A DNA stretch of 64,000 bases. It comes from Bacteroidota bacterium. GTDB lineage: Bacteria > Bacteroidota > Bacteroidia > Chitinophagales > Chitinophagaceae. The stretch spans positions 1-64,000 of the forward strand of contig JAKQEA010000098.1 in the NCBI GenBank assembly GCA_029558715.1, in the 5' to 3' direction. The notes beneath the pieces were generated by a model that was given only the letters and a program-made list of their open reading frames with translations, was not told the DNA's origin and searched no databases. The position numbers and the translations under genes were made by a program. Position 1 is the first letter of the stretch. The number at the start of each line of letters is the position of its first letter. Shown piece by piece: positions 9,131 through 17,839 of this stretch.

Positions 9131-10360
9131 TCAGGGATGGCGTCTTTTCAATTCCTTTTTTATCAATGCCAGTTCCCTCCCGGTTTGCCCTTTCACAGAA
9201 GTGTTTTCTTGTGCACGGCGCATCAGGTATGGAATAACATCTTTAATGGGGCCGAACGGCAGGTATTTACTTACACTGCAACCTGCATGTGCCAGGTTAA
9301 AAGTAATGTTGTCACTCATGCCGTAAAGCTGGCTCCAATGGACGTGGGGGTGACTCAAGGGCAATCCCTTTTCCTGCAATAACTGAGCGGCATACAGGTT
9401 GCTATATTCATTATGTGAAGCTACAACCAATGCCACCCTGTCGATATTATCAATACAGAATTTAACTCCTGCATTATAATCGTTGTCGGTTGCTGTTTTA
9501 TCCGCATGTATTGGTGAAGGATAGCCTTTTTCTGCAGCTCTTTTTCTTTCTTTTTCCATATAAGCCCCCCTGACAAGCTTAGCACCCAAAATAAATTTTC
9601 TTTCTTTTGCCGCTTCATGACTATCATAAAGAAATTTTAACCTGTCGTGCCGGTAATGCTGCAACGTATTATAAACTATAGCTCTTTCCTTATTGAATGA
9701 ATCCATCATCAGAATCGTCAATGCATCAACAGGATCCTGAATCCATGTTTCTTCTGCATCAATTGATACTCCTATTTTATTTATGGAAGCCGCTTCACAA
9801 ACTTTCATAACCCGGTAGCGGATTCGCTGCCACTCTTCTTTCTCTTCTCTTGGCAGGTCTTCGATTGCTTTCAAATATCTTTTCATAAGTGTACCCTCAC
9901 TGGCATGCATCATGGTATCCATTTTTTCCAGTAAAGAGAATCTCGCAAATCCTGTTACTTTCACACTCATAAAAGGAATATTGGGCTGTGTCGCTGCATA
10001 ATTAATTACCCGGATAAACTCTTCACATGCATGATCAAAATTCTCTTCTCCTTCTTTGCCCTCAACACCATAATCTAATATTACCTGCACATTGTATTTA
10101 CCAAGCATCTTTGCTACAGCTGCCGTCTGTTCAAGTGTTTCGCCACCCACAAATTGTGAGAAGATTGTATTTCTGATAATGCCCTTTACCGGCAAACCCG
10201 CCCTAACAGACCATGGTGCAAGCCTGGTTCCAAGTTTTACTATCCATGGTTTACCCATCATAGTAAAAAGGAAATTGGCTTTTTTTAATTGCTTGTCGGT
10301 TTTATACTCAAAAGCAAACTCTGTATTGTCGAAAGAGATTTCGGGATATGACTTTTCCAT
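9131..10360 (-). CDS. Proline dehydrogenase (monofunctional)
   Basis: 409 residues forming the FAD-binding TIM barrel of the PRODH family. Recognisable blocks are VILDYGVEGKEG, ISIDAEETW, NTLQHYRHDRL, GAKLVRGAYMEKER, VASHNEYS and near the C-terminus YLPFGPIKDVIPYLMRRAQENTS, where the conserved arginine pair binds the proline carboxylate. It oxidises proline to P5C and passes electrons to quinones. The aldehyde dehydrogenase half found in bifunctional PutA is absent and must be elsewhere, as is normal in Bacteroidota. Confidence 0.93.
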   Translation of the reverse strand: MEKSYPEISFDNTEFAFEYKTDKQLKKANFLFTMMGKPWIVKLGTRLAPWSVRAGLPVKGIIRNTIFSQFVGGETLEQTAAVAKMLGKYNVQVILDYGVEGKEGEENFDHACEEFIRVINYAATQPNIPFMSVKVTGFARFSLLEKMDTMMHASEGTLMKRYLKAIEDLPREEKEEWQRIRYRVMKVCEAASINKIGVSIDAEETWIQDPVDALTILMMDSFNKERAIVYNTLQHYRHDRLKFLYDSHEAAKERKFILGAKLVRGAYMEKERKRAAEKGYPSPIHADKTATDNDYNAGVKFCIDNIDRVALVVASHNEYSNLYAAQLLQEKGLPLSHPHVHWSQLYGMSDNITFNLAHAGCSVSKYLPFGPIKDVIPYLMRRAQENTSVKGQTGRELALIKKELKRRHP

Positions 10361-10379
10361 TTGGCAATTGTAAGATGCG

Positions 10380-10387
10380 CAAAAATA
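10380..10387 (-). promoter_or_regulatory. Candidate -7 box for proline dehydrogenase
   Basis: TATTTTTG on the minus strand, a full TAnnTTTG match, ending 19 bases before the ATG at 10360. No good -33 box. Confidence 0.45.
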
Positions 10388-10421
10388 GTCGAAAGAAGCT
10401 AACTAACACTTATGAGTTTTA

Positions 10422-11138
10422 TCAAATAACCTGGTGATTAAAAGGCTGTAATACCATTTCACTTACCACCCCGCTGGCCGGCTGCTGGCATAGGAACCAG
10501 ATAGCTTTGGCGGCTTCATCAGCCTGGATCATTTTATCCCGTTGCACCCGCAGATCAATTGTATCCCAAAACGAAGAATCCACACCACCCATAAAAAGAT
10601 TAGTGATCCGGATATCCGTCCGCTTGATCTCTTCCCGGATACTCTGCATCATACCCACCAATCCATATTTACTGGCACTGTATGCTGCGGCACCGGCCAT
10701 CGGCACTTTTCCCAATACTCCGGGTATATTTATGATCAATCCCTTTTTAACTTCTTTCATGGCTGGTAAAAATTGTTTAACCAGCAGGAACGGGCCGTAT
10801 AAATTGTAATTCAGTGTTCTTAAAAATTCCACTTCACTTAACTGTTCCATATTTTTTATGATCCCTATACCGGCGGCATTGATAAGAATATCAATGGAAG
10901 GGTAAACAGAAAAATATTTTTCTTTTAATACCTGTACTTCTTCTGGTTTTGAAATATCCAGGGAAAAAGTTCTTTCCGCCGGTACTGAAGTTTGATCAGC
11001 CACTGCTACCAGTTTTTCCGGGTTGCGGCCTGCGAGAAACAGGTTTGCTCCGCTACCGGCCAGTAGCTTAGCCGCCCTTGATCCTATACTGCCTGTAGCT
11101 CCAACAACAAGGATATTTTTTCCTTTTACCGATTCCAT
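10422..11138 (-). CDS. Short-chain dehydrogenase/reductase (SDR) family protein
   Basis: 238 residues from the ATG at 11138 (MESVKGKNILVVGATGSIGS); an upstream ATG at 11189 would run into the divergent photolyase gene. The NAD(P)-binding GATGSIGS, the NAAGIGI segment and the catalytic YSASKYG define a classical SDR. The substrate is unknown. It is divergent from the photolyase homologue with about 60 bases between starts, and from memory SDR genes often sit beside photolyase clusters, so a shared promoter region is likely. Confidence 0.87.
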   Translation of the reverse strand: MESVKGKNILVVGATGSIGSRAAKLLAGSGANLFLAGRNPEKLVAVADQTSVPAERTFSLDISKPEEVQVLKEKYFSVYPSIDILINAAGIGIIKNMEQLSEVEFLRTLNYNLYGPFLLVKQFLPAMKEVKKGLIINIPGVLGKVPMAGAAAYSASKYGLVGMMQSIREEIKRTDIRITNLFMGGVDSSFWDTIDLRVQRDKMIQADEAAKAIWFLCQQPASGVVSEMVLQPFNHQVI

Positions 11139-11198
11139 AAAATGAATTTGAATGACAACAAATCTTTTCCTGAATTGTTGGGTGATCATACTTTAAAA

Positions 11199-12719
11199 AT
11201 GAAATCAATCACACTTATATTTCCTCACCAGTTATTCCAGCAACATCCCGCTATCAGCAAGGACAGGCCTGCATATGTCCTTGAAGAATTCCTTTTCTTC
11301 CGGCAGTTTACATTTCATCAGCAGAAATTGATCTTTCACCGTGCATCAATGAAGTATTATGAAAATTACCTGGCTGCAAAAAACATACAGGTTGAATATA
11401 TTGATTGTACTGCCGCCAGGTCAGATGTACGTATACTGCTGCCCGAACTGGCTGCTGATGGCGTTACAGAAATTCATTACACCGATACCATTGATAACTG
11501 GCTGGAGAAAAGAATGGCAACATCAGCTAAAGAAGCTGGTATAAAACTGATCCGGTATCCCAACCCCGGGTTCCTTAACCAGCTTTACGAAGTGGAAGAT
11601 TTTTTTTCCAAAAAGAAATCCTACTTCCAGACTGATTTCTACACCTGGCAACGAAAGAAAAGAAATATCCTGCTGGATGCTTCAAAAAAACCATTGGGTG
11701 GCAAATGGACTTTTGATGCGGAGAACAGGTTGAAGTTTCCCAAAAATGAATTAGTGCCCGAAATTGAAATGCCCGGTGAAAATCGTTTTATCAAAGAAGC
11801 CAAAGAATATATCCAGGCCAATTTCCCGGGTAACTATGGTAATGACGAAAGCTTCATCTACCCGGTCACACATACCGCTGCAGAAAAATGGCTGGATGAT
11901 TTTTTACTTCACCGCTTCTGCAAATTCGGGATCTATGAAGATGCCATGCTGAAGGACGAATCATTTCTTTATCATGCAGTACTTACCCCAATGCTGAATA
12001 CCGGGCTGCTGCTGTCACAACAGGTAATTGATAAAGCTTTGCAAACTGCTGCTGGAAAAGATATCCCGTTGAATTCACTGGAAGGATTTATACGGCAGAT
12101 AATGGGTTGGAGAGAATTCATCCGCATCGTTTATGAAAAGGAAGGCAGCAAGCAACGAACCACCAATTACTGGCGGTTCAACAGGAAGATACCCGCCTCC
12201 TTCTGGACAGGGGAAACAGGTATTCACCCGGTGGATACAGTTATTAAAAGAGTTTTGCAAACCGGCTATTCGCACCATATCGAACGGCTGATGGTGATGG
12301 GAAATTTTATGCTGCTTTGCGAATTCAACCCGGATGAAGTGTATAAATGGTTTATGGAAATGTACATAGACAGTTATGATTGGGTAATGGTGCCTAATGT
12401 TTATGGCATGACACAATTTGCTGACGGGGGGTTGATGACGACCAAACCCTACATCAGCGGCAGTAATTATTTACTGAAAATGGGCGACTGGGATAAGGGC
12501 CCCTGGCAGGAAATATGGGATGGTCTTTTCTGGCGTTTCATACATGTGCACCGTAATTTTTTTTTACAAAACCCGAGACTGGGAATGCTCGTGGGTACGT
12601 TTGATAAAATGAGTGAAGAAAAAAGAAACAGGCACCTGGAAACAGCCGAACGATTTTTGCAAGAGTTAGACACTACACTGAAAAATGAAGCAACGAAAAA
12701 AAGCCGACTTTCCAGTTAA
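11199..12719 (+). CDS. Cryptochrome/photolyase family protein of the FeS-BCP (CPR) type, lacking FeS cysteines
   Basis: 506 residues from ATG 11199 (MKSITLIFPHQLFQ); the earlier ATG at 11142 adds 19 residues unlike the family. N-terminal Rossmann part with HPAISKDRPAYVLEEFLFF, then the helical FAD part with GFIRQIMGWREFIR, HIERLMVMGNFMLL, EVYKWFMEMYIDSYDWVMVPNVYGM and TTKPYISGSNYLLKM. This is the bacterial cryptochrome / (6-4) photolyase group. Family members normally hold a 4Fe-4S cluster through four cysteines, three of them in the segment after SGSNY. Here the whole protein has only three cysteines and none after the one in FMLLC; the cluster segment is replaced by DWDKGPWQEIWDGLFWRF. It probably binds FAD and acts in DNA photorepair or light sensing, but without the cluster. 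Confidence 0.88.
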   Translation: MKSITLIFPHQLFQQHPAISKDRPAYVLEEFLFFRQFTFHQQKLIFHRASMKYYENYLAAKNIQVEYIDCTAARSDVRILLPELAADGVTEIHYTDTIDNWLEKRMATSAKEAGIKLIRYPNPGFLNQLYEVEDFFSKKKSYFQTDFYTWQRKKRNILLDASKKPLGGKWTFDAENRLKFPKNELVPEIEMPGENRFIKEAKEYIQANFPGNYGNDESFIYPVTHTAAEKWLDDFLLHRFCKFGIYEDAMLKDESFLYHAVLTPMLNTGLLLSQQVIDKALQTAAGKDIPLNSLEGFIRQIMGWREFIRIVYEKEGSKQRTTNYWRFNRKIPASFWTGETGIHPVDTVIKRVLQTGYSHHIERLMVMGNFMLLCEFNPDEVYKWFMEMYIDSYDWVMVPNVYGMTQFADGGLMTTKPYISGSNYLLKMGDWDKGPWQEIWDGLFWRFIHVHRNFFLQNPRLGMLVGTFDKMSEEKRNRHLETAERFLQELDTTLKNEATKKSRLSS

Positions 12720-12834
12720 GATTTGTATAGTTTGCCAGCGGCCATTCAGCTGGCGAAAAAAATGGGAAAAGAACTGGGAAGATGTAAAATATTGCAGCGA
12801 CAAGTGCCGCAGCAAGAAAAATAAAACAACTTAA
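12685..12834 (+). CDS. DUF2256 small zinc-ribbon-like protein
   Basis: 49 residues. Four cysteines form CxxC...CxxxC (KICIVCQRPFSW and VKYCSDKC), the pattern of the DUF2256 family, with many K, R and W. It starts inside the last codons of the photolyase homologue (35-base overlap in another frame) and its TAA overlaps the stop of the convergent DUF2805 gene. DUF2256 is commonly encoded next to photolyases, so a helper or nucleic-acid-binding role in photorepair is plausible but unproven. Too short to be found by a 60-codon cutoff. Confidence 0.88.
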   Translation: MKQRKKADFPVKICIVCQRPFSWRKKWEKNWEDVKYCSDKCRSKKNKTT

Positions 12835-13118
12835 CGTTTGCTGATCTTGTTCATCGAAATGATCCGCTGACGGCTGCACCGGAAACGAACTACCTCCCCG
12901 CTTCTTTTTTGGAGGTGTTTTGTTTTTCGTCCTGTTACTCTTTTTCTCCATCGTTTAAAACTGCTTTCCTTCATACTGGAACGCATCAGGCTTATCACTT
13001 GTGCTTCTATTAACCCAAACTGTATTTCAATTGCTTCAAACGGCGTTCTGTCCTCCCAGGCCATTTCAATAATCCGGTCAATTTGCTGCTTTGTTAAAGA
13101 ATAGTACATATAATCCAT
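12831..13118 (-). CDS. DUF2805 (TIGR03643) family protein
   Basis: 95 residues from ATG 13118 (MDYMYYSLTKQQIDRI); ATG 13109 is also possible, while the open frame back to 13214 is not family-like. The core IDRIIEMAWEDRTPFEAIEIQFGL, then LMRSSMKESSFKRWRKRVTGRKTKH is the signature of the TIGR03643/DUF2805 family, which looks like a helix-turn-helix fold with a basic tail. The extra C-terminal basic part (about 70-95) is unusual. No experimental function known to me. Lies between the two photolyase-type genes on the opposite strand, which argues for a shared role. Confidence 0.85.
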   Translation of the reverse strand: MDYMYYSLTKQQIDRIIEMAWEDRTPFEAIEIQFGLIEAQVISLMRSSMKESSFKRWRKRVTGRKTKHLQKRSGEVVRFRCSRQRIISMNKISKR

Positions 13119-13200
13119 AAAATCCTGAAACAATATGATTTCGTAAATCAGTATAACAACCAAATCAGCAATGATTTGTTGATTAATCAAACTATTCTGA

Positions 13201-14328
13201 ATGTATCTCCCCACTGATTACCAGGAAATTTTAGTGCAACTTGATCATACAGACCCGGTAAAATATGCTGCCGACAGAAATTTCATTGACGGGCATGTAT
13301 CTTACCTGTCACCCTATATTTCAAGAGGTGTGATCAGCACCAAACAGGTATTGAACATCCTGCTGGCAAAAGGATTCGCACTAGAACAGATAGAAAAATT
13401 TATCCAGGAACTGGCCTGGAGAGAATATTTTCAGCGGGTATGGCAACAGTTGGGCGATGATATGTTTGATGATATACGCCGGTCTAATACCGGGACCCGG
13501 CACCGGCAAATACCTGCCGCTTTGATGAATGCAAAAACCGGTATCCAGGCTATTGATAAAGGGATCAATGAATTGTATGAAACGGGTTATATGCATAATG
13601 ACCTCCGCATGTACACAGCCAGTATTGCCTGCAATATCGGGAAAGCCTATTGGGAAATGCCTTCGAAATGGATGTATTATCATTTATTGGACGGTGATAT
13701 TGCGAGCAACACCTGTAGCTGGCAGTGGGTGGCCGGCAGTTTTTCGTCCAAACAATATTTCTGCAACCAGGAAAATATCAATAAATACACCCGCAGCCAG
13801 CAATCCTGTTCTTACCTTAACAAAACTTACCAGGAACTGCCGTTGATGGATGTGCCCGGCGAATTAACGGCTACAACAGCCATTCAACTAACTACAGCAC
13901 TACCGGCTACTACTACCCCTATCATTGATCCATCACTGCCAATCCTGCTTTATAATTCATATAATCTGGATCCGCTTTGGAAAAAAGATATCAATGTCAG
14001 CAGGATACTATTACTGGAACCCTCCCATTTTAAACAATTCCCGGTCAGTGACAAAGTGATCGCATTTATAATTTCGCTGGCACAGAATATTGAAGGCATC
14101 CAGGTATTCACCGGGGAAATAAGTGATATTCCTTTTATCAACAAGGTACCGGCGATTGTATCAAAAGAACATCCGGCCTTTACGCATTACCCAGGTCAAA
14201 AAGAAGCCAGGGATTGGATGTTTCCGGAAGTAACAGGTTTTTATAATTCCTTTTTCGGTTTCTGGAAAAAATGCGAACGCCTACTGAAAAACCCACAGCA
14301 CCGAAAACCAGAATTGATGAGGGCATAA
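13201..14328 (+). CDS. FAD-binding photolyase-like protein with apparently permuted domain order
   Basis: 375 residues. Residues 1 to about 200 match the C-terminal FAD-binding helical domain of photolyases and cryptochromes: YLSPYISRGVIS, ELAWREYFQRVW, TGIQAIDKGINELYETGYMHNDLRMYTAS and LLDGDIASNTCSWQWVAGS, the last holding the flavin-contacting Asn. The normal N-terminal Rossmann (antenna) domain is missing in front. Instead residues about 225-375 contain strand-like stretches LPILLYNSYNL, SRILLLEPSHFKQFPVS, IAFIISLAQNIEGIQVFTGE and KVPAIVSKEHPAF that read like a Rossmann domain placed behind the FAD domain. FAD binding is well supported; whether it repairs DNA or senses light is unknown. 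Confidence 0.83.
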   Translation: MYLPTDYQEILVQLDHTDPVKYAADRNFIDGHVSYLSPYISRGVISTKQVLNILLAKGFALEQIEKFIQELAWREYFQRVWQQLGDDMFDDIRRSNTGTRHRQIPAALMNAKTGIQAIDKGINELYETGYMHNDLRMYTASIACNIGKAYWEMPSKWMYYHLLDGDIASNTCSWQWVAGSFSSKQYFCNQENINKYTRSQQSCSYLNKTYQELPLMDVPGELTATTAIQLTTALPATTTPIIDPSLPILLYNSYNLDPLWKKDINVSRILLLEPSHFKQFPVSDKVIAFIISLAQNIEGIQVFTGEISDIPFINKVPAIVSKEHPAFTHYPGQKEARDWMFPEVTGFYNSFFGFWKKCERLLKNPQHRKPELMRA

Positions 14329-14349
14329 TTATAACTGCCCCTGGCTGCC

Positions 14350-14357
14350 TATCTTTG
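14350..14357 (+). promoter_or_regulatory. Candidate -7 box for the acyl-CoA thioesterase
   Basis: TATCTTTG, exact TAnnTTTG, 13 bases before the ATG at 14371; it implies a very short leader. Confidence 0.5.
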
Positions 14358-14370
14358 CACAAATCGTATT

Positions 14371-14886
14371 ATGGAAGGGAAAAAAGCAGCAGAAAGCCGT
14401 ATTATTATGACGGAGATCGTATTACCGAATGACACGAATGTATTTGGTAACCTGATGGGGGGCCGCCTGATGTACTGGATGGATATTGCAGCGGCATTGG
14501 CTGCGCAAAAACATTGTAATGCTCCTGTAGTTACCGCTTCGGTGGATAATATCTCTTTTGAAAACCCGATCAAACTCGGCAATGCCGTTCATATAGAAGC
14601 CAAAGTGACCCGGTCTTTCCATACTTCCATGGAAGTGCACATGAAAGTGTGGGGCGAAGATTTTACCCAGCAATACAAATATAAAAGCAACGAAGCCTAT
14701 TACACATTCGTGGCACTGGATCCCAACAGAAAGCCACGTCCTGTTCCTCAACTTGTGACAGAGACAGACGAAGAGAAAAAGTTATTTGATGGTGCCCTGA
14801 GGCGAAGACAGCTAAGGCTAATACTCGGAGGAAAGATGAAACCCGATGATGCTGTAGAGCTCAAGGCACTTTTTATTAAGGACTGA
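14371..14886 (+). CDS. Acyl-CoA thioesterase, hotdog fold (YciA/BFIT type)
   Basis: 171 residues. The hotdog signature is clear: NDTNVFGNLMGGRLMYWMDIAAALAAQKH (active-site Asn, Gly-rich turn and Asp) and VTASVDNISFENPIKLG, followed by HIEAKVTRSFHTSMEVHM. It hydrolyses acyl-CoA to free acid and CoA, probably as a hexamer in the cytoplasm. The C-terminal 40 residues form a charged helix found in the acyl-CoA hydrolase group. Confidence 0.9.
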   Translation: MEGKKAAESRIIMTEIVLPNDTNVFGNLMGGRLMYWMDIAAALAAQKHCNAPVVTASVDNISFENPIKLGNAVHIEAKVTRSFHTSMEVHMKVWGEDFTQQYKYKSNEAYYTFVALDPNRKPRPVPQLVTETDEEKKLFDGALRRRQLRLILGGKMKPDDAVELKALFIKD

Positions 14887-14890
14887 TAGT

Positions 14891-15658
14891 TTATTTATCC
14901 GTTGTTTGCCAATGATGCCTTCCCATAAGCATATATTTTTTACTTTGTTCTATGGAGTCCATTAGCTGAGCTAAAATTACTTCTGTTGAGGCTGTATAAT
15001 CAATTTGAAGTGGTTCCTTAAATGTAACAGACAAAAGAGTTCCCTTTTTCTTGAACCTCAGCCCTTTTTTATTGAAAGCCCGCCAGAACCCACCAATAAC
15101 AACGGGTATCACTATTGGTTGTACTTGTTTAATGATCAAGGCTGTTCCCTTTCTACCCGGGGCAAAAGGTTTTGTAGTTCCCTGCGGAAAAGTAATCACC
15201 CAGTTTTTTTCCAATGCTCTTGTAATTTTTCTTGTATCCGATGGATCCAGACCACGTCTTACCTCCGTTCCCTCTGCCCGCCAGGTTCTTTTAACAGTTA
15301 AGCCGCCGGCCAGCAAAAAAAGCCGGCTGATAAAACTACCCCGCATAGTCTCTTCGGCCGCCACATAGTTTACCCGGGTAAACGGATTAAGCAAATAATA
15401 TGGTACCCCTAACCGATTCTGCTTTCCCCATTTTACAGCGCAGAAAATATGGAGAAATGTGATAACATCAGCGAAATATGTTTGATGATTACTTACAAAA
15501 AGTACCTTTTGCTTCGGCAGATTTTTGAGATTCTCGGTACCTGATATTTTAAGCTTGTTAATAATAGCCAGTCCGGGATATGAAATGGCGCCTACAAGGA
15601 AATACACCAGCTTTCTGATCAGGTTAAAATGTTTAAGTCGTTCAATAAACGAAGCCAT
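14891..15658 (-). CDS. 1-acyl-sn-glycerol-3-phosphate acyltransferase family protein
   Basis: 255 residues, PlsC/LPLAT family. A hydrophobic stretch at 15-35 probably anchors it in the inner membrane. The catalytic HX4D motif is NHQTYFADV (about residue 58), and the substrate-binding block is FPQGTTKPFAPGRKG with the downstream VIPVVIGG. It would transfer an acyl chain to lysophosphatidate or a related lipid. It is convergent with the thioesterase (four bases between stops). The protein at 20991 is a more distant member of the same superfamily. Confidence 0.86.
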   Translation of the reverse strand: MASFIERLKHFNLIRKLVYFLVGAISYPGLAIINKLKISGTENLKNLPKQKVLFVSNHQTYFADVITFLHIFCAVKWGKQNRLGVPYYLLNPFTRVNYVAAEETMRGSFISRLFLLAGGLTVKRTWRAEGTEVRRGLDPSDTRKITRALEKNWVITFPQGTTKPFAPGRKGTALIIKQVQPIVIPVVIGGFWRAFNKKGLRFKKKGTLLSVTFKEPLQIDYTASTEVILAQLMDSIEQSKKYMLMGRHHWQTTDK

Positions 15659-15774
15659 GTGTTAGTTTTGACAAACGAATCAGTATACAAATTAAGAAAT
15701 GTAATGGATTAAAATACCATTTTGTAAAAAGACATATCCTGCAAAAAATATCGCTTACCAAAAAAGGAATACAA

Positions 15775-15804
15775 ATAAAAAAGCCCCTTGTTTGAAGGGG
15801 CTTT
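15775..15804 (-). terminator. Intrinsic terminator after the T9SS protein gene
   Basis: A 9-bp stem (15781-15789 with 15795-15803, loop GTTTG) followed on the minus strand by TTTTATTT. It lies 18 bases beyond the stop of the gene at 15822-17465. Confidence 0.85.
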
Positions 15805-15821
15805 CATTAATATTGTCCAAA

Positions 15822-17465
15822 CTATTTGGTCAACTTTTGTATATATGTTTCACTGGAATTTTTATCCGTGATCCTGATAAAGTAAATACCGGGCATTAGT
15901 CCATCAAGATTGTTTATTGACAGCTGGTTGAGACCCTGGCTCACACTATAATTACCTTGTTTAATCACTTTGCCTACACTATTAACAATAGCCACATCAA
16001 TTCTCGAATTTGCAGAAGCATTATAGGTAATACTAATATTGTCTTTGAATGGGCTAGGCCAAACCTGCACACCTGCCTTCTTACTTAACCTCACAATAGA
16101 GATATTTGAGTAATTATACCGTCCATCAATATCTGTAGCACGAAGTCTGTAGTATAAAATACTGGCTGAAAACACTGCCTGAATATTATCGGAAGACTGG
16201 TACTCTGTAATGGTATTTGTTTGTCCACTTGCCGCTTTTGAGCCAACAGCCGTGAAATTAATACCATCGGTGCTTCTTTCAATTATAAACTGGCTTGTAT
16301 TCATTTCATTTTCAGCAGTCCACTTCAAACCGACATTACTTCCCTGTAAAAATGCAGTTAAACTAAGATTGTGCAATGGAAGTGTACCACAATTCAAACA
16401 CTGACGAAAACAAATATCATCTAATGAATAATTATTTAATCCTCCTGCCCTGCTATCACCAATACTAATTACAACATCACCATTTGAAGCAGAATTATAC
16501 TGCCCTGAAATGCGGATCCAGCTACCTACAGGCTGAACTGACAGATCAGATGTTTGAATTGTAACCCCATTAACTTTAAGTGTAATTATTGGATCACTAT
16601 CGTCAAGTCTTGCAGCAAAAACACTAAACACATATTTAGTGCCTGCAGCGACGGCTACTGTTTTATACCAGGCTCTGTCATTACTATTAGCTGATCCCTG
16701 AACAATCATTTGAAAATTACCAGTATGCGGAGGGAAATTTCTTGGAAAATCAATAGAAACAGGAAATGGATTATTGATATCCTGGTAACGACCAGCTCCT
16801 GTACCAAAAATAAAATCTGAGGAAGCAATTCCTTCACCAAAGTTATTGTTGGTATATGTGTTGGTCCCGGTATTAAAAAACTTATTTTCAAAACCTCCAT
16901 AGTAACCTTGGGCATTAAAAAGCATATTATCATCACACAAATAGGCGTTCGGAGGGCATATAGCCGCATTACCATAAACATGAAGACGCAGATACTTAGT
17001 TTCAAAAATACCCATATCATCTCCCCCATAGGTGGTTCCTGCAGGAGCATTACATGGTGAAGCCCCGGGTCTCATTAATACTCTTACTTGTACATTCTCC
17101 AACGCTGCAGTAACACTATTAATGGTGAGCAATGGAGCATCATCCTCTACATTTTGAGAAGTGGCACCGGACACTGTAAAATTTACCCCATTAATGGCGT
17201 TAACACCATTTACAAAACATTGCCATATTCCGGAATTATCCCTGTACTGCCATTGATACCAGGTATCAGGGCCGGCAAAGACCACTACTGCATCAATCTG
17301 AAGGTTTTGCCCCGGAGAAACACAGTTGTAAGTAAATGTTTCAACGTGGTGAGCATACCCCTTAAATGTAAGGGTCAGCACAAAAACACCAATAAATACT
17401 GATTTGTGAATTTTTCTCAATAGACCAGACAATGCTGCCTGAGAAAGTAAAGCTTTCCTTTTCAT
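15822..17465 (-). CDS. T9SS type A sorting domain-containing secreted protein
   Basis: 547 residues from ATG 17465 (MKRKALLSQAALSG); the longer frame to 17555 lacks a signal. A signal peptide core (VFIGVFVLTLTFKGYAHH) ends near residue 37. The middle region (about 40-360) is Cys- and Asn-rich; residues about 240-350 look like a jelly-roll carbohydrate-binding domain (NDRAWYKTVAVAAGTKYVFSVFAA, GSWIRISGQYNS). Then comes an FN3-like domain (GLKWTAENEMNTSQFIIERSTDG) and from about 460 the type A sorting domain: VQVWPSPFKDNISITY, LDGLMPGIYFIRITD. It is thus predicted to be carried across the outer membrane by the type IX system and attached to or released from the surface. Confidence 0.9.
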   Translation of the reverse strand: MKRKALLSQAALSGLLRKIHKSVFIGVFVLTLTFKGYAHHVETFTYNCVSPGQNLQIDAVVVFAGPDTWYQWQYRDNSGIWQCFVNGVNAINGVNFTVSGATSQNVEDDAPLLTINSVTAALENVQVRVLMRPGASPCNAPAGTTYGGDDMGIFETKYLRLHVYGNAAICPPNAYLCDDNMLFNAQGYYGGFENKFFNTGTNTYTNNNFGEGIASSDFIFGTGAGRYQDINNPFPVSIDFPRNFPPHTGNFQMIVQGSANSNDRAWYKTVAVAAGTKYVFSVFAARLDDSDPIITLKVNGVTIQTSDLSVQPVGSWIRISGQYNSASNGDVVISIGDSRAGGLNNYSLDDICFRQCLNCGTLPLHNLSLTAFLQGSNVGLKWTAENEMNTSQFIIERSTDGINFTAVGSKAASGQTNTITEYQSSDNIQAVFSASILYYRLRATDIDGRYNYSNISIVRLSKKAGVQVWPSPFKDNISITYNASANSRIDVAIVNSVGKVIKQGNYSVSQGLNQLSINNLDGLMPGIYFIRITDKNSSETYIQKLTK

Positions 17466-17839
17466 GCTCAAAATTTTTATAATAAAATTGTTTTCAGGGG
17501 GTTTGAAATAAATTTCAAAACCTATCATTGCAGTTTGCGCACCAATTGCCAACAACTGCTAATTTGGTTCAAAGGGGATTTTCAAGCAGGAAATTCTTAG
17601 GAAATGGGACAAGCTGTGGGGGCAAAAGAAGTGCCCTATACTTAAAGACTATACAAATTTATAAAATTAATTTAACAACGGAAAGCCTTTTACTATTTAT
17701 ATAATATTTTTTTTATCTACTGATAATAGTATCACCAATGCTTTAAATACCGAACATCATATCAGCTCCTTACTGGATACCGGCTCTATTTATTTATCAT
17801 GATACATATGCATTTGGCTACAAAGTATTCCTTTAAAAT
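17466..17839. other. Gene-free AT-rich spacer between the two T9SS protein genes
   Basis: 374 bases with no coding ORF, no RNA gene and no full promoter match that I could support. It must hold the promoter of the gene at 15822-17465, because the gene upstream ends at 17840. Confidence 0.5.

Noticed and set aside
12673-12951. 92-codon minus-strand frame
   Set aside because: Covers DUF2256 and the DUF2805 end on other frames, both of which are recognised families.
17466-17555. 30-codon extension of the T9SS protein
   Set aside because: It pushes the signal peptide inside the chain; the start at 17465 gives a normal signal.
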